Source: Microbacterium sp. ET2
GTDB lineage: Bacteria; Actinomycetota; Actinomycetes; Actinomycetales; Microbacteriaceae
Direction of reading: 5' to 3'
Assembly (NCBI RefSeq): GCF_030347395.1
Contig: NZ_CP128170.1
Coordinates: 1,426,001-1,490,000 of the forward strand
DNA: 64,000 nucleotides
Part shown: one piece after another, positions 18,111 to 26,402 of the stretch
Position numbering within the stretch: position 1 is the stretch's first letter
How the letters are laid out: every line of letters starts with the position of its first letter
The notes under the pieces: model-generated
Databases searched by the model: none
What the model was told of the DNA's origin: nothing
What the model saw: only the letters and a program-made list of their open reading frames with translations
Made by a program: the position numbers and the translations under genes

Positions 18111-19158
18111 CGACGCCATCGACGTCGCCCTCATCGGGCTCGGCAACAGCGGCCGGCATTACCACCTCCCGCATCTCCGAGAGGACCCCCGTTACCGGCT
18201 GCGTGTCATCGCGACGAGTCGAGCTGACACCTCCCCCGACGTCGACGCCGACGCCGACGCCGACATCGAGTGGGTCCATGGGTGGCAACGCGCTCTCGAT
18301 GTGCCGCACCTCGATCTCGTCGTCGTGGCCACACCGCATGATCTCCATCATCCGATCACCGCGGCGGCGCTTGATCGGGGGTGCTCGGTGCTCGTCGAGA
18401 AGCCCCTCACCGTCACCGTTGCCGAAGCCGATGACCTCATCGCTCGGGCAGCGACCGCGCCCGGCCGACTGTTCGTCCACCATCAACGGCGGTGGGAGGC
18501 CGATTTCCTCGCCCTTGAGGAGGTGGTCCGTTCGGGCGAGCTCGGGCGGCCGTGGCGGATCTCCGCCACGCGGGGTCACCAGGGCGAGTACCGCATGTCG
18601 ACGGCGGAGAAGCCTCACGTCGGCGCTCGGACCGCCGGCTGGGCACACCGGCGCAGCTCGGGCGGTGGTGTCCTGCGGGTGATCGGTCCTCACCCGATCG
18701 ACCATGTCCTGCGATTAGCGGGATCTCCGCCCCTCTCCGTCCACGCGCGGACCTCGATCGAAGACGGCGAAGACGTCGAACAATGGGCGGGCATCGACCT
18801 CGACTTCGCGGAGGGTCTGACCGGACGAGTGGACATCTTCCGCCGTCTCGGTGCGCCCGCCCCGCGTTTCGCGGTGTGGGGCGAGTCCGGAATGGCGATC
18901 GCGCCGACCGGCGATCGCGTCGACATCTTCGCCGCGGATGGCACGACCCGGTCCATCCGCGGCCTGACGCCCCCGGGGACGCTGGGCGCAGAGATCTACG
19001 ACGACATCGCGGCGGCTCTCCACGCGGGTGTGGTGCCGCGGATCACCGTCGACGAAGCGCGGGAGGTCGTCCGCGTGATCGAACTCGCAGAGAGGTCGGC
19101 ACGTTCGTCGGCCACCTCACGGTCCGCGCCCGGAGAACCGGGCGATCCTCCATCCTGA
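18094..19158 (+). CDS. Gfo/Idh/MocA-family oxidoreductase 2
   Basis: A 354-residue second member of the family, only distantly similar to its neighbour. GLGNSGRHYHLPHL and LVEKPLTV give the nucleotide site and catalytic Lys, and VIGPHPIDHVLRL the active-site His/Asp. A run of GACGCC codons around 18241-18266 encodes an alternating Asp-Ala loop (residues about 51-58), a likely slippage-born insertion. The start lies 17 bp inside the previous gene. It is the last gene of the operon. Paired MocA enzymes often oxidise and then reduce the same sugar in 3-keto glycoside pathways. Confidence 0.9.
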   Translation: MSRSADDAIDVALIGLGNSGRHYHLPHLREDPRYRLRVIATSRADTSPDVDADADADIEWVHGWQRALDVPHLDLVVVATPHDLHHPITAAALDRGCSVLVEKPLTVTVAEADDLIARAATAPGRLFVHHQRRWEADFLALEEVVRSGELGRPWRISATRGHQGEYRMSTAEKPHVGARTAGWAHRRSSGGGVLRVIGPHPIDHVLRLAGSPPLSVHARTSIEDGEDVEQWAGIDLDFAEGLTGRVDIFRRLGAPAPRFAVWGESGMAIAPTGDRVDIFAADGTTRSIRGLTPPGTLGAEIYDDIAAALHAGVVPRITVDEAREVVRVIELAERSARSSATSRSAPGEPGDPPS

Positions 19159-19182
19159 CGCTGTGCGCACCAGCGCTATCGT
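19155..19182 (+). promoter_or_regulatory. promoter for the PhzF-like gene
   Basis: CTGACG (19155-19160) and TATCGT (19177-19182) are 16 bp apart. The -10 element ends seven bases before GTG 19190, which implies a leaderless transcript. Confidence 0.5.
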
Positions 19183-19189
19183 CGACAGC

Positions 19190-20050
19190 GTGGTCACACC
19201 CTCCGTTCAGCGCTGGGCCGCCTTCTCCTCCGATCCCGCCGGCGGCAACCCCGCGGGGGTCGTGCTGGACGCGGACGGGATGTCGGATGCCGAGATGCTG
19301 CGCGTCGCGGCCGAGGTCGGCTACTCCGAGACCGCCTTCGTGACCCGCGGCACCCGGGGCGACCTGTCGCTGCGCTACTTCTCGCCCCTGGCCGAGGTGC
19401 CCTTCTGCGGCCACGCGACGGTCGCGACTGCCGCAGCCCTCGCAGAGGTGGCCGGGCCGGGCGCCTACTCGTTCGCGACACCTGTCGGGCTGATCCAGAT
19501 CACCGTCGACGCCACCGATGCGGACCGTGTGGTGCGCTTCACGAGCGTCGACCCCTCCGTCGAGGACCTCGCCGTCGACACCCGCGCGCGCATCCTCGAG
19601 GTCCTTCACCTCGAGGATGCCGACCTCGACCCCGCGCACGCGCCGGCGCTGGCCTCGGCAGGCAACCCGCATCCGCTTCTCGTCGTGCGCTCGCGGGGCG
19701 CGCTCGATCGAGTGACCTTCGACCCCGCCGCCGCCCGTGCGCTGATGGATGCCGAGGGCTGGCCGGCCACGATCATCGTCGCGTGGGCGGAGACCGCGGA
19801 CACGTGGCACGTGCGGAACGTCTTCCCTGTCGGAGCGATCAGCGAAGACCCGGCGACGGGAGCCGGCGCCGCCGCCCTCGGCGGCTATCTGCGAGAGACG
19901 CGCGCGGTGACACCGCCGCAGCGCATCCGGATCTTCCAGGGATCGCACGTCGCACGACCCAGCGAGCTGACCGTGGACATCCCCGCCGCAGGTGGGATCG
20001 TGGTGTCGGGCTCGGCGGTCCGCCTGCCCGAGCCCGCGACCCTCGCCTGA
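19190..20050 (+). CDS. PhzF-family isomerase-like protein
   Basis: About 286 residues of the PhzF (diaminopimelate-epimerase fold) family. The N-terminal pattern FSSDPAGGNPAGVVLDADG, the conserved active-site Glu in YSETAF, and ISEDPATGAGAAALGGYL are all present. Physiological substrates are unknown for most members; PhzF itself isomerises dihydro-3-hydroxyanthranilate, and no other phenazine gene is here. GTG 19190 is preferred over the in-frame GTG 19163 because a -10 box lies seven bases before it and the resulting N-terminus fits the family. It is transcriptionally separate from the operon upstream. Confidence 0.82.
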   Translation: MVTPSVQRWAAFSSDPAGGNPAGVVLDADGMSDAEMLRVAAEVGYSETAFVTRGTRGDLSLRYFSPLAEVPFCGHATVATAAALAEVAGPGAYSFATPVGLIQITVDATDADRVVRFTSVDPSVEDLAVDTRARILEVLHLEDADLDPAHAPALASAGNPHPLLVVRSRGALDRVTFDPAAARALMDAEGWPATIIVAWAETADTWHVRNVFPVGAISEDPATGAGAAALGGYLRETRAVTPPQRIRIFQGSHVARPSELTVDIPAAGGIVVSGSAVRLPEPATLA

Positions 20051-20119
20051 TCCCATACGCCTCCTGGCGACGATCGTCCAGTGCTTTACCCGGCGTTCTG
20101 CACACGCCAAGGTGGGACA

Positions 20120-21364
20120 GTGCCTTCTGCAGACGATCTCGGCGCCTGGGTGGCGCAGCAACGCTGGTATGCGGGCAAAAGCCACGAGCCCCGCTTCCGG
20201 CTCCTCGACACCCAGTCGGCGCCTCACGCGACCCGCTACCTGCTGATGGATGACGCCGGCGCTCGGCCGGTGCTCTACCACGTGCCCGTCTCGAGCGTGT
20301 CGACGGCCCCCGACACCCCCGCGCTCATCGCCCGGACGGCCGAGGGCTGCGAGATCGACGCGGCGCAGCATCCGCCGTTCGCGATCGCCACCCTCGAAGC
20401 CATGGGGGTCGATGTCAGCCGCGTGACGGGGAGCCGTGTGCTCACCGGTGAGCAGTCGAACACCTCCATCGTCTTCGACGAGGACGGTCAGCCCACCGTC
20501 ATCCTGAAACTGTTCCGCACCCTGCACGACGGGGAGAATCCGGATGTCACGGTGCAGCGCGCCCTGAGCGCCGCCGGCTCGCCGTTCGTCCCGAAGTTCC
20601 TCGGCAGCCTGGACGCCGAGTGGCCCGACAGCGGGATGATCGAGGGCGTCGCTCGCGGAACGCTCGGTTTCGCGCAGGAATTCCTCCCGGGTGTCCGCGA
20701 TGGGTGGGCCATCGCGCTCGAAGCGGCGCGCGACGGGCGCGACTTCACCGACGCCGCGCGTGACCTGGGCACAGCCGTCGCCGGAGTGCACGGAGCGCTC
20801 GGTGAGGCCCTCGGTACCGCCGATGGTGGTCCGGAAGCGGTCCTGGCGGCCGGCGTCACGTGGCGCCGCCGCCTGTCGATCGCCGTGACCGAGGTGCCCG
20901 CCGTCGCTGACCGCGCCGAAGCGATCGAGGCGGTGTACGACGCCGCGCTCGCCCGCCCCTGGCCGCGACTGCAGCGCATCCACGGCGATCTGCACCTGGG
21001 TCAGGTGCTCGCCGTCCCCGGCGCCGGATGGCGGATCGTCGACTTCGAGGGCGAGCCGCTGCGGCCGATGCACGAGCGCGCGGTGCCCGATCTTCCGGCG
21101 AGGGATGTCGCGGGCATGCTCCGCTCGTTCGATTACGCGGGCGCCGTCGGAGGAGCAACGGATGCCGCGGCGTGGGCCGCCGCGTGCCGCGCCGCGTTCG
21201 TCGAGGCCTATGCCGGCGCTGACGGATCGGTGGGGTTGGATCCGGTGATCCTCCGCGCCCTCGTTCTCGACAAGGCCGTGTACGAGTCGATCTACGAAGC
21301 GCGCAACCGCCCGACCTGGCTGCCGGTGCCGCTCGCGGGCATCGACGCGGCACTCGCGGGCTGA
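20120..21364 (+). CDS. maltokinase (Pep2/Mak1-like)
   Basis: A 414-residue kinase that converts maltose to maltose 1-phosphate with ATP, the step between trehalose synthase and GlgE in actinobacterial alpha-glucan synthesis. The N-terminal cap has the characteristic QQRWYAGKSHEP, the kinase lobe has RIHGDLHLGQVL with the catalytic Asp, and IVDFEGEPL provides the metal-binding Asp. The length is slightly below the usual 440-450. GTG 20120 is chosen because AAGG lies seven bases upstream. The GH13 trehalose-synthase-like gene is convergent just 13 bp away, which supports the function. Confidence 0.85.
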   Translation: MPSADDLGAWVAQQRWYAGKSHEPRFRLLDTQSAPHATRYLLMDDAGARPVLYHVPVSSVSTAPDTPALIARTAEGCEIDAAQHPPFAIATLEAMGVDVSRVTGSRVLTGEQSNTSIVFDEDGQPTVILKLFRTLHDGENPDVTVQRALSAAGSPFVPKFLGSLDAEWPDSGMIEGVARGTLGFAQEFLPGVRDGWAIALEAARDGRDFTDAARDLGTAVAGVHGALGEALGTADGGPEAVLAAGVTWRRRLSIAVTEVPAVADRAEAIEAVYDAALARPWPRLQRIHGDLHLGQVLAVPGAGWRIVDFEGEPLRPMHERAVPDLPARDVAGMLRSFDYAGAVGGATDAAAWAAACRAAFVEAYAGADGSVGLDPVILRALVLDKAVYESIYEARNRPTWLPVPLAGIDAALAG

Positions 21365-21377
21365 ACGCCCGGCGGCG

Positions 21378-23694
21378 TCATCCGATCAGGTCCTCGTCCT
21401 CGTCGGGCTCACCGGGCTCGAGGAGGAGGAACACCGCGCCGTAGGCGGGCAGCGACACCGTGAAGCTCTGGAGGTCGTCGACGTGGCCGATCACCTCGCC
21501 GGTCGCGGCATCCCGCACTTCCGACCGTCGCGCGAGCTGCTTCGAGCGGACCGTCCCTTCGACCGGTTCGCCGGCGAAGTTCAGCACCGTGACCTGCAGC
21601 GGCGCGTCGGGATCGTGCGCGCCGTCATCGAGCCGGTGCACGAGCACGAGCATTCCGTGGTGGGCGACCTCGGGCACATCCACCTGCGTCGCGGTGGCGA
21701 TGCCGTGTCGGCGACGCAGGTCGATGATCTGCGACAGCCGCGAGGCGAAGGACTCCTCGTCGGTGAACTGCGTCGGGAGAGAGCCGTACAGTGAACGCCC
21801 GCGCGGCATGCCGGCCGCGGAACGCGTCGCCTGCGGATCGACGTCGAGGAGGTCGTGCGCGCCCCGCTCGATCCAGCGGGTGTCGCCGGAGGAGATGAGG
21901 TCGGCGACCTGACCGGCCGGCACCGTCAGCATGCCGACGAGGTCCCAGCCCGAGAGGGCGAAGACCCCGGGCTGCCAGGCGTTGTAGGCGCACAGCAGCA
22001 GATGGGCGTCGCGGATGGCGGGGATGTCGGCGTCGGTGATCTCGTCGAGCCGAGTCGCGCCGCGGGCCGCGGCGATGAGCGAGGTCGTGGTGCAGGCGAT
22101 GCCGTTCTGGGTGAACACGCGGTTGAAGTCGGCGCTGCCGGTGAGGCTCTCGGTGAGCTCGGCGCGGACGATCTCGGCGAGCTCGCTGCCGCTGATCTCC
22201 CGCCCGCGGAAGCGGTACTCCTCCTCGGCGTGTCGAGTCGCCCAGTGGACGAGGCTCGTAGGTGAGCTCGTCGTGATTCTGCAGGCCGTGCACCAGCTGC
22301 ACCGGCTGCACACCGAGGGCGAGCGATGAGGTGAGCGCGAGGCGCAGGAAGTCGGTGCGTCCGGTCGCCAGGGCGTGGTGGTAGCCGGGGCGTCCGATGA
22401 AATCGTAGGAGAGGTCAGCCCCGACCGCCCCGGTGTCGCGGATGTCTTCGATCGTGAGGTTCAGCTCCTGGAAGGTGAAGCCACCGACCTTGCGCACCAT
22501 GCCGGCGATGATGTGGTTCGCCGCATGGGAGAGCGGGTGCCCCTCCGACCAGGCCGGGAGGCCTTCGGTGCTCTTCTCCACGCCCAGGAAGCCGTTGGCG
22601 TCCAGTCGGAGCGCGCTCGTGCCCAGCTCGCCGAGGGAATGCAGGGCGTCGCCGATCACGAGCCGCATGCCCGCGAAGGTGGGGTCGAGCCAGTTGATCG
22701 AGGGCTGGCCCTGCTTGAAGTAATGCAGGTACACCCAGCGGCGGGTGACGCCGTCGGGGCCGAGCACCGGCGCCGTCGCGCTCCAGTTGGTCTCCTTCAC
22801 CCCGGGGGTGTAGAAGATGACGCGCTGCAGGGCGCCGATGATGTAGCCGCGCTCGGCGAGCTCGTGCTCGGTCGCGGGGTCGAGATTGACGCTGTCGACG
22901 TCGCCCGGGACGTCGGGGAGGAGCGCCCAGTCCTCTTCGAGGATCTCGACCATGTGGTAGATGCCGGGGTAGTCCTTGAAGCCCATCTCGGCGAGGCGGA
23001 AATCGGCGCCCTTTCCGGTGTGGCCCGGGACGATGTCGTCGATGATGCTTCCGCCATGCGTGTCGGCGACGTCGCAGAGCGCGCGGAACTCGTCTTCAGT
23101 GCCGAACGCCGAGTCGATCGCGGTGCTGATGCGGTCGAAGTGGCCGTCGACGCTCGGGGTCTCGAGCCAGCCAGCGATGCCGCCGGCGCGCTTGACCGGA
23201 CCGGTGTGGATGGCGGTGATGCCCACGCGCTCGAAGGCCGACCACAGGGCGTCGTCGCCGAGCGCGGCGAGGAAGGACTGACCGGGCCGGGTGATGAGCG
23301 AGATCGGGTACGCGGTGAACCACACGTCACTGGTCGCGATCGCGCGACGCGCATCGGGGCGGGCATAGGGGTTGCGCCACATCGACGGCTGCCCCGACAG
23401 CTGCCGGGCCAGCACGTCGGCATCCTTCAGCATCGACTGCCGCACCAGCCACTCGACGTACGACGGGTTCGTGCCGTTCGCGGTGCGGGGGTCGGTCGTG
23501 ACCCGGCGCACGCGCCCGCCACCCCGGAGGTTGTCGCGGGGCCGCAGCCGCCGCGGGCGGGCGGGGTATCGCTGCTCGTCGTAGCTGATCTCGGGGGTCT
23601 CGGGATCAGCGGTGTCGTTGTCGAGTTCCTGGAGGAGGGGGAGGTCGATGGGGCCGGTGTAGAGCTCCTCCGGCTGATACTCGTCGCGCGCCAT
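21378..23694 (-). pseudogene. GH13 trehalose-synthase-like enzyme, frameshifted
   Basis: A GH13 enzyme of about 770 residues is encoded in two frames. The first runs from ATG 23694 and contains the barrel with [14 protein letters not shown], the nucleophile region [10 protein letters not shown] and the acid/base region TFQELNL, ending at NHDELTY. Coding then continues one frame over to 21378 with the rest of the barrel and the C-terminal beta domain. Removing one G of the GG at 22253-22254 restores a single frame. It could be a true inactivation or a sequencing error. TACGGT ends six bases before ATG 23694, so the mRNA is probably leaderless. The adjacent maltokinase supports a maltose/trehalose role. 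Confidence 0.78.
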
Positions 23695-23822
23695 CCTTCG
23701 ACCGTACGTACTCGACGCGTCGGATGCGAGGTCTGGCGTGTCGGGCTGTGGACGGGGTAGGGGTCGAACCCGCAACGGCCGCCCCGCCCCGCCCCGGCGG
23801 CGGCCGACCGTCCGTCTGGCGT

Positions 23823-23889
23823 CGAAACCGACCTACCCCGCCGAAACCGATCGCGACGCGATGGGTATCGACGGCGGGGATAGGTTTCG
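23823..23889 (-). terminator. nested stem-loop downstream of the stress-protein gene
   Basis: Arms at 23823-23843 and 23872-23889 are inverted complements apart from a short bulge (CGAAACC and CCCCGCCG blocks), with an inner perfect inverted repeat ATCGCG-A-CGCGAT between them. It lies just after the universal stress gene on the minus strand and before the GH13 gene, so termination is the likely role. There is no clear T-run. Confidence 0.5.
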
Positions 23890-23908
23890 GCGCTGCCAGG
23901 GGCGAGGC

Positions 23909-24748
23909 TCAGCGCACCGCGGCGGTCGCCGTCGCGAGGTGGGTGAGGACGTCGTAGCTGACCGATCCCAGGACGAAGCGGCGAAACGCGCCGCGGCCGT
24001 GGGTGCCGACCACGACCAGTCGCGCCGACGCCGCGTGGCGGTTGATCGTCTCTGCCGGGTAGCCGCGCTCCGCACGCGCGTCGATCTGGAGGTCGGGGTA
24101 GCGACCGCGGAGCCCCGCGAGGGCGATCGACAGCGTCTCCTCGGTGAGCGCCTGCATGTTCTGCAGATACTGCTCGGGGTACGTGCCGCGGTTGCCCGGT
24201 GCGGGAAGCGGCACCCACGCGCCCACGGCGATCAGCGGCTCGTCGAGACGGTCGGCTTCGGCCGCCGCCCAGGCGACCGCGTGCTCCGAGGTCTCGGAAC
24301 CGTCGACGCCGACGACCACTCCGCGGCGGTCACCGAGATCGAAGTCGGGGACGACGACAACCGGGCACGGCGCGGCGGAGACGATGCGGAAGCCGTGTGG
24401 GCCCCGCGTCGCTCCGGCCCGAGGGCCGCGATGGTCGCTGCCGATCACCAGCAGCGCAGCGCCCTCGGCGGCGGCGATGAGCTTCTCGGTCGGGTTGCCG
24501 CGTTCGACGACGACCTCGACCTCGAGCCCGGCAGCCCGGAGCCTCGCCGCGGTCGCTTCGGCCCGCTCCCGCATCTCGGTGAGAAGCCGGTCGACGAGGG
24601 CATCCTCGCCGACGACACCCACCGCGCCGCCCAGAATCGACACCAGCTTCAGCCGCTGTCGTCGATCGCGGGCGCGGGACGCCGCCCACGCCACCGCGCG
24701 GTCGGCCACGGGCGCGTCGGTCAGGCCGACCACGATCACTTCCGGCAT
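23909..24748 (-). CDS. universal stress protein, two UspA domains
   Basis: A 279-residue tandem UspA protein. The first domain (about 3-140) opens with VIVVGLTDAPVADRAV and the second (about 146-275) with GVVVGVDGSETSEHAV. Nucleotide-binding glycine motifs are visible as VIGSDHRGPRAGATRG and VVGTHGRGAFRRFVLGS, so both domains probably bind ATP. ATG 24748 has GAGGGG six bases upstream. Reading further back in frame gives only a poly-Glu tract from a hexanucleotide repeat, which I take as untranslated. Such proteins respond to hypoxia, starvation or redox stress in actinobacteria. Confidence 0.9.
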   Translation of the reverse strand: MPEVIVVGLTDAPVADRAVAWAASRARDRRQRLKLVSILGGAVGVVGEDALVDRLLTEMRERAEATAARLRAAGLEVEVVVERGNPTEKLIAAAEGAALLVIGSDHRGPRAGATRGPHGFRIVSAAPCPVVVVPDFDLGDRRGVVVGVDGSETSEHAVAWAAAEADRLDEPLIAVGAWVPLPAPGNRGTYPEQYLQNMQALTEETLSIALAGLRGRYPDLQIDARAERGYPAETINRHAASARLVVVGTHGRGAFRRFVLGSVSYDVLTHLATATAAVR

Positions 24749-24760
24749 CCTCGTCCCCTC

Positions 24761-24796
24761 TTCCTCTTCCTCTTCCTCTTCCTCTTCCTCTTCCTC
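24761..24796. repeat. (TTCCTC)6 hexanucleotide microsatellite
   Basis: Six perfect tandem copies of TTCCTC. On the minus strand this is (GAGGAA)6, placed 13 bases before the universal-stress-protein start and therefore in its 5' leader. A polypyrimidine stretch continues to about 24829. Each unit contains a Shine-Dalgarno-like GAGGA. Confidence 0.85.
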
Positions 24797-24830
24797 ACCC
24801 CCTCCCCCTCGCCTCCCCCTCCCCCTCCCG

Positions 24831-24899
24831 GCGAGAGTGCATCTGGGCGACGAGGATTCGGGGTCCACCCGCATTCTCGGCGCCTCGATGCACTTTCGC
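24831..24899. repeat. long inverted repeat in the gap before the SHOCT gene
   Basis: The 13-bp arms at 24831-24843 and 24887-24899 are complementary except for one base (core AGTGCATC/GATGCACT), separated by 43 bp. The two flanking minus-strand genes do not use it as coding sequence. It could be the ends of a small dispersed element, or a terminator for the SHOCT/DUF6325 pair. Confidence 0.5.
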
Positions 24900-24944
24900 G
24901 GGAGTGGGCTGGGCGGGGAAACGCGCGGCGGGGGGGCGCGGCGG

Positions 24945-25310
24945 TCAGGAAAGGAGTTTCGCCTTCGCGGCGCTGAACTCTTCGTCCGTGAGGACGCCGC
25001 TCTGCTTCAGCGCTGCGAGCTGCTGCAGCCGCGCGATCATGTCATCGCCTCCGCCGGCGGCAGGGGCGGCAGGAGCGGATGCCGCGGGCGCGGCCTGCGG
25101 CATCTGTGCGGCCACCGCGGCCTGAGCCGCAGCATCGAGCTGAGCCTGCTGCTGCGCGGCCTGGTACTGCTCCTGCTCGTATTGCGCCTGCGCTTTGCGC
25201 TCCCGCGAACCCTGCATCGAGCCGCTCACGGCCGATGCGGTCCCCGCGACCACGGCGGTTCGGGCGGCGAGGCCCAGCAGGCCGGGGCGTCCCATGCGTC
25301 GAATCGGCAT
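24945..25310 (-). CDS. SHOCT-domain protein
   Basis: A 121-residue protein. The N-terminus is hydrophobic and positively charged (residues 1-30, possible membrane anchor), the middle is a Gln/Ala-rich low-complexity segment, and the C-terminal 30 residues form a SHOCT domain (LQQLAALKQSGVLTDEEFSAAKAKLL). SHOCT domains are short oligomerisation modules, usually appended to membrane or stress proteins. The start lies one base beyond the stop of the DUF6325-like gene, so they form a two-gene operon. Confidence 0.8.
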   Translation of the reverse strand: MPIRRMGRPGLLGLAARTAVVAGTASAVSGSMQGSRERKAQAQYEQEQYQAAQQQAQLDAAAQAAVAAQMPQAAPAASAPAAPAAGGGDDMIARLQQLAALKQSGVLTDEEFSAAKAKLLS

Positions 25311-25311
25311 A

Positions 25312-25743
25312 TCAGTTCTCCTCTGCGTCGATCATGTCGGCTACGGCGTTGACGACCGGGGCGGGGATGCGCTCGGCCGTGAGCACCGTGCCGCCGCTTT
25401 GCGCGACCTTCTCGGCGAGGGCCCGCACGTACGTCATCTCGAGAGCCACCAGCACGGCCGAACTGCCGGGCGCGATGAGCTCGGCGAGTTCGTCGATGTC
25501 CTCCGAGGCGGTGAGGCCCGCCGCGAACAGCTCGATGCCGTCGATGCCGAGGGCATTCTGCTCCTCGACCTCGATCATCTCGATGTCGCCCTCGGCCGAC
25601 TTGCGCAGCACGACCAGGTCGAGCAGGCGCACCGCGCCCGACTCGATGATCTCGCGCAGCGCCGCCACGGCGTCGGGGTGAGGCCGATCGCTGTCGAAAC
25701 CGACCAGATACACCTCCACCGGCCCATACCGGAACTCGACCAT
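25312..25743 (-). CDS. DUF6325-like protein
   Basis: A 143-residue soluble acidic protein. The start FRYGPVEVYLVGFD, then GAVRLLDLVVLRKSAEGD and a C-terminal SAVLVALEMTYVRAL fit the DUF6325/DUF1269-like family that often sits beside SHOCT proteins in actinobacteria. The function is unknown; the family is usually annotated as a membrane- or stress-associated partner. No membrane segment is evident. It is the first gene of the pair with the SHOCT protein. Confidence 0.65.
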   Translation of the reverse strand: MVEFRYGPVEVYLVGFDSDRPHPDAVAALREIIESGAVRLLDLVVLRKSAEGDIEMIEVEEQNALGIDGIELFAAGLTASEDIDELAELIAPGSSAVLVALEMTYVRALAEKVAQSGGTVLTAERIPAPVVNAVADMIDAEEN

Positions 25744-25805
25744 CGGGCGTCCTCTCTCATCGCGCCGGGCGCGCGGCAGTCAGCGACGCGGCGATCGATG
25801 ACAGG

Positions 25806-25870
25806 CCCCCGGGAGTACCGCCATCCTCTCGCGGAGTGGGCGCCGGGCGCCATCCTCAGATTCCCGGGGG
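25806..25870. repeat. inverted repeat in a divergent intergenic region
   Basis: Perfect 9-bp arms CCCCCGGGA (25806-25814) and TCCCGGGGG (25862-25870), the latter followed by TTTT, lie between the divergent DUF6325-like and PEBP genes. The 47-bp spacer itself contains GGCGCC repeats. Function unknown; an operator or fold-back structure is possible. Confidence 0.4.
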
Positions 25871-25952
25871 TTTTGGCAACGTCGCCTGGGAGAACGGGGA
25901 ACGATCGCCGGTCGCCGGACCCGCGGCATCCGTCCGAAGGCAGGATGTATGC

Positions 25953-26396
25953 ATGCGTATCGACGAACTTGCGATCTCGAGCCCCGACATCCCCGACCTG
26001 GGCGACGTGCCTGAGCGCTTCTCGGCCGACGGCGGCAACGCCGTGCCACGGTTGGAGATCACCGGGGTGCCCGAGGGCACGCGCGCGCTGGCCGTCATCT
26101 CGCACGACCCCGACGCGCCGCTGCCCCACGGCTTCACGCATTGGGTGCTCTACGGCCTGCCGCCGACGGACCAGACCGTCGACCCCGCCACCGCGACCGC
26201 GGGCCCGAACGGAGCGGGAAAGACCGGATGGTACGGACCGCAGCCGCCGCAGGGGCATGGCCGCCATCACTACTACTTCTGGGTGTACGCGCTCGACCGC
26301 GAGGTCTCGGGCACGCCCAGCCGTGAGGAGTTCCTGCGCGACTACGCCGACGCCGTCATCGAGCAGAACCGGTTCGTCGGGCACTTCGAGCGCTGA
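25953..26396 (+). CDS. YbhB/YbcL-type PEBP (Raf-kinase-inhibitor-like) protein
   Basis: A 147-residue phosphatidylethanolamine-binding-protein homologue. It shows the family motifs ISHDPDAPLPHGFTHWVLYG (ligand pocket), TGWYGPQPPQGHGRHHYYFWVYAL and the C-terminal EQNRFVGHFER. Bacterial members are cytoplasmic or secreted small-ligand binders of unknown role; this one has no signal peptide. ATG 25953 is six bases after the -10-like CAGGAT, suggesting a leaderless mRNA. It is convergent with the KDPG aldolase gene, with six bases between. Confidence 0.88.
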   Translation: MRIDELAISSPDIPDLGDVPERFSADGGNAVPRLEITGVPEGTRALAVISHDPDAPLPHGFTHWVLYGLPPTDQTVDPATATAGPNGAGKTGWYGPQPPQGHGRHHYYFWVYALDREVSGTPSREEFLRDYADAVIEQNRFVGHFER

Positions 26397-26402
26397 GGCC
26401 GC

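Noticed and set aside
18241..18266. GACGCC tandem repeat as a possible CRISPR-like or regulatory repeat
   Set aside because: It is a short in-frame codon repeat encoding Asp-Ala inside a dehydrogenase gene, with no spacers.
23755..23775. T-arm-like GGGGTCGAACCC sequence suggesting a tRNA
   Set aside because: No acceptor stem, CCA, anticodon or D-arm can be folded around it, and the flanks are low-complexity GC.
24749..24874. N-terminal extension of the stress protein with a poly-Glu run
   Set aside because: It is the translation of the (GAGGAA)n repeat. The conserved domain and a proper ribosome site start at ATG 24748.
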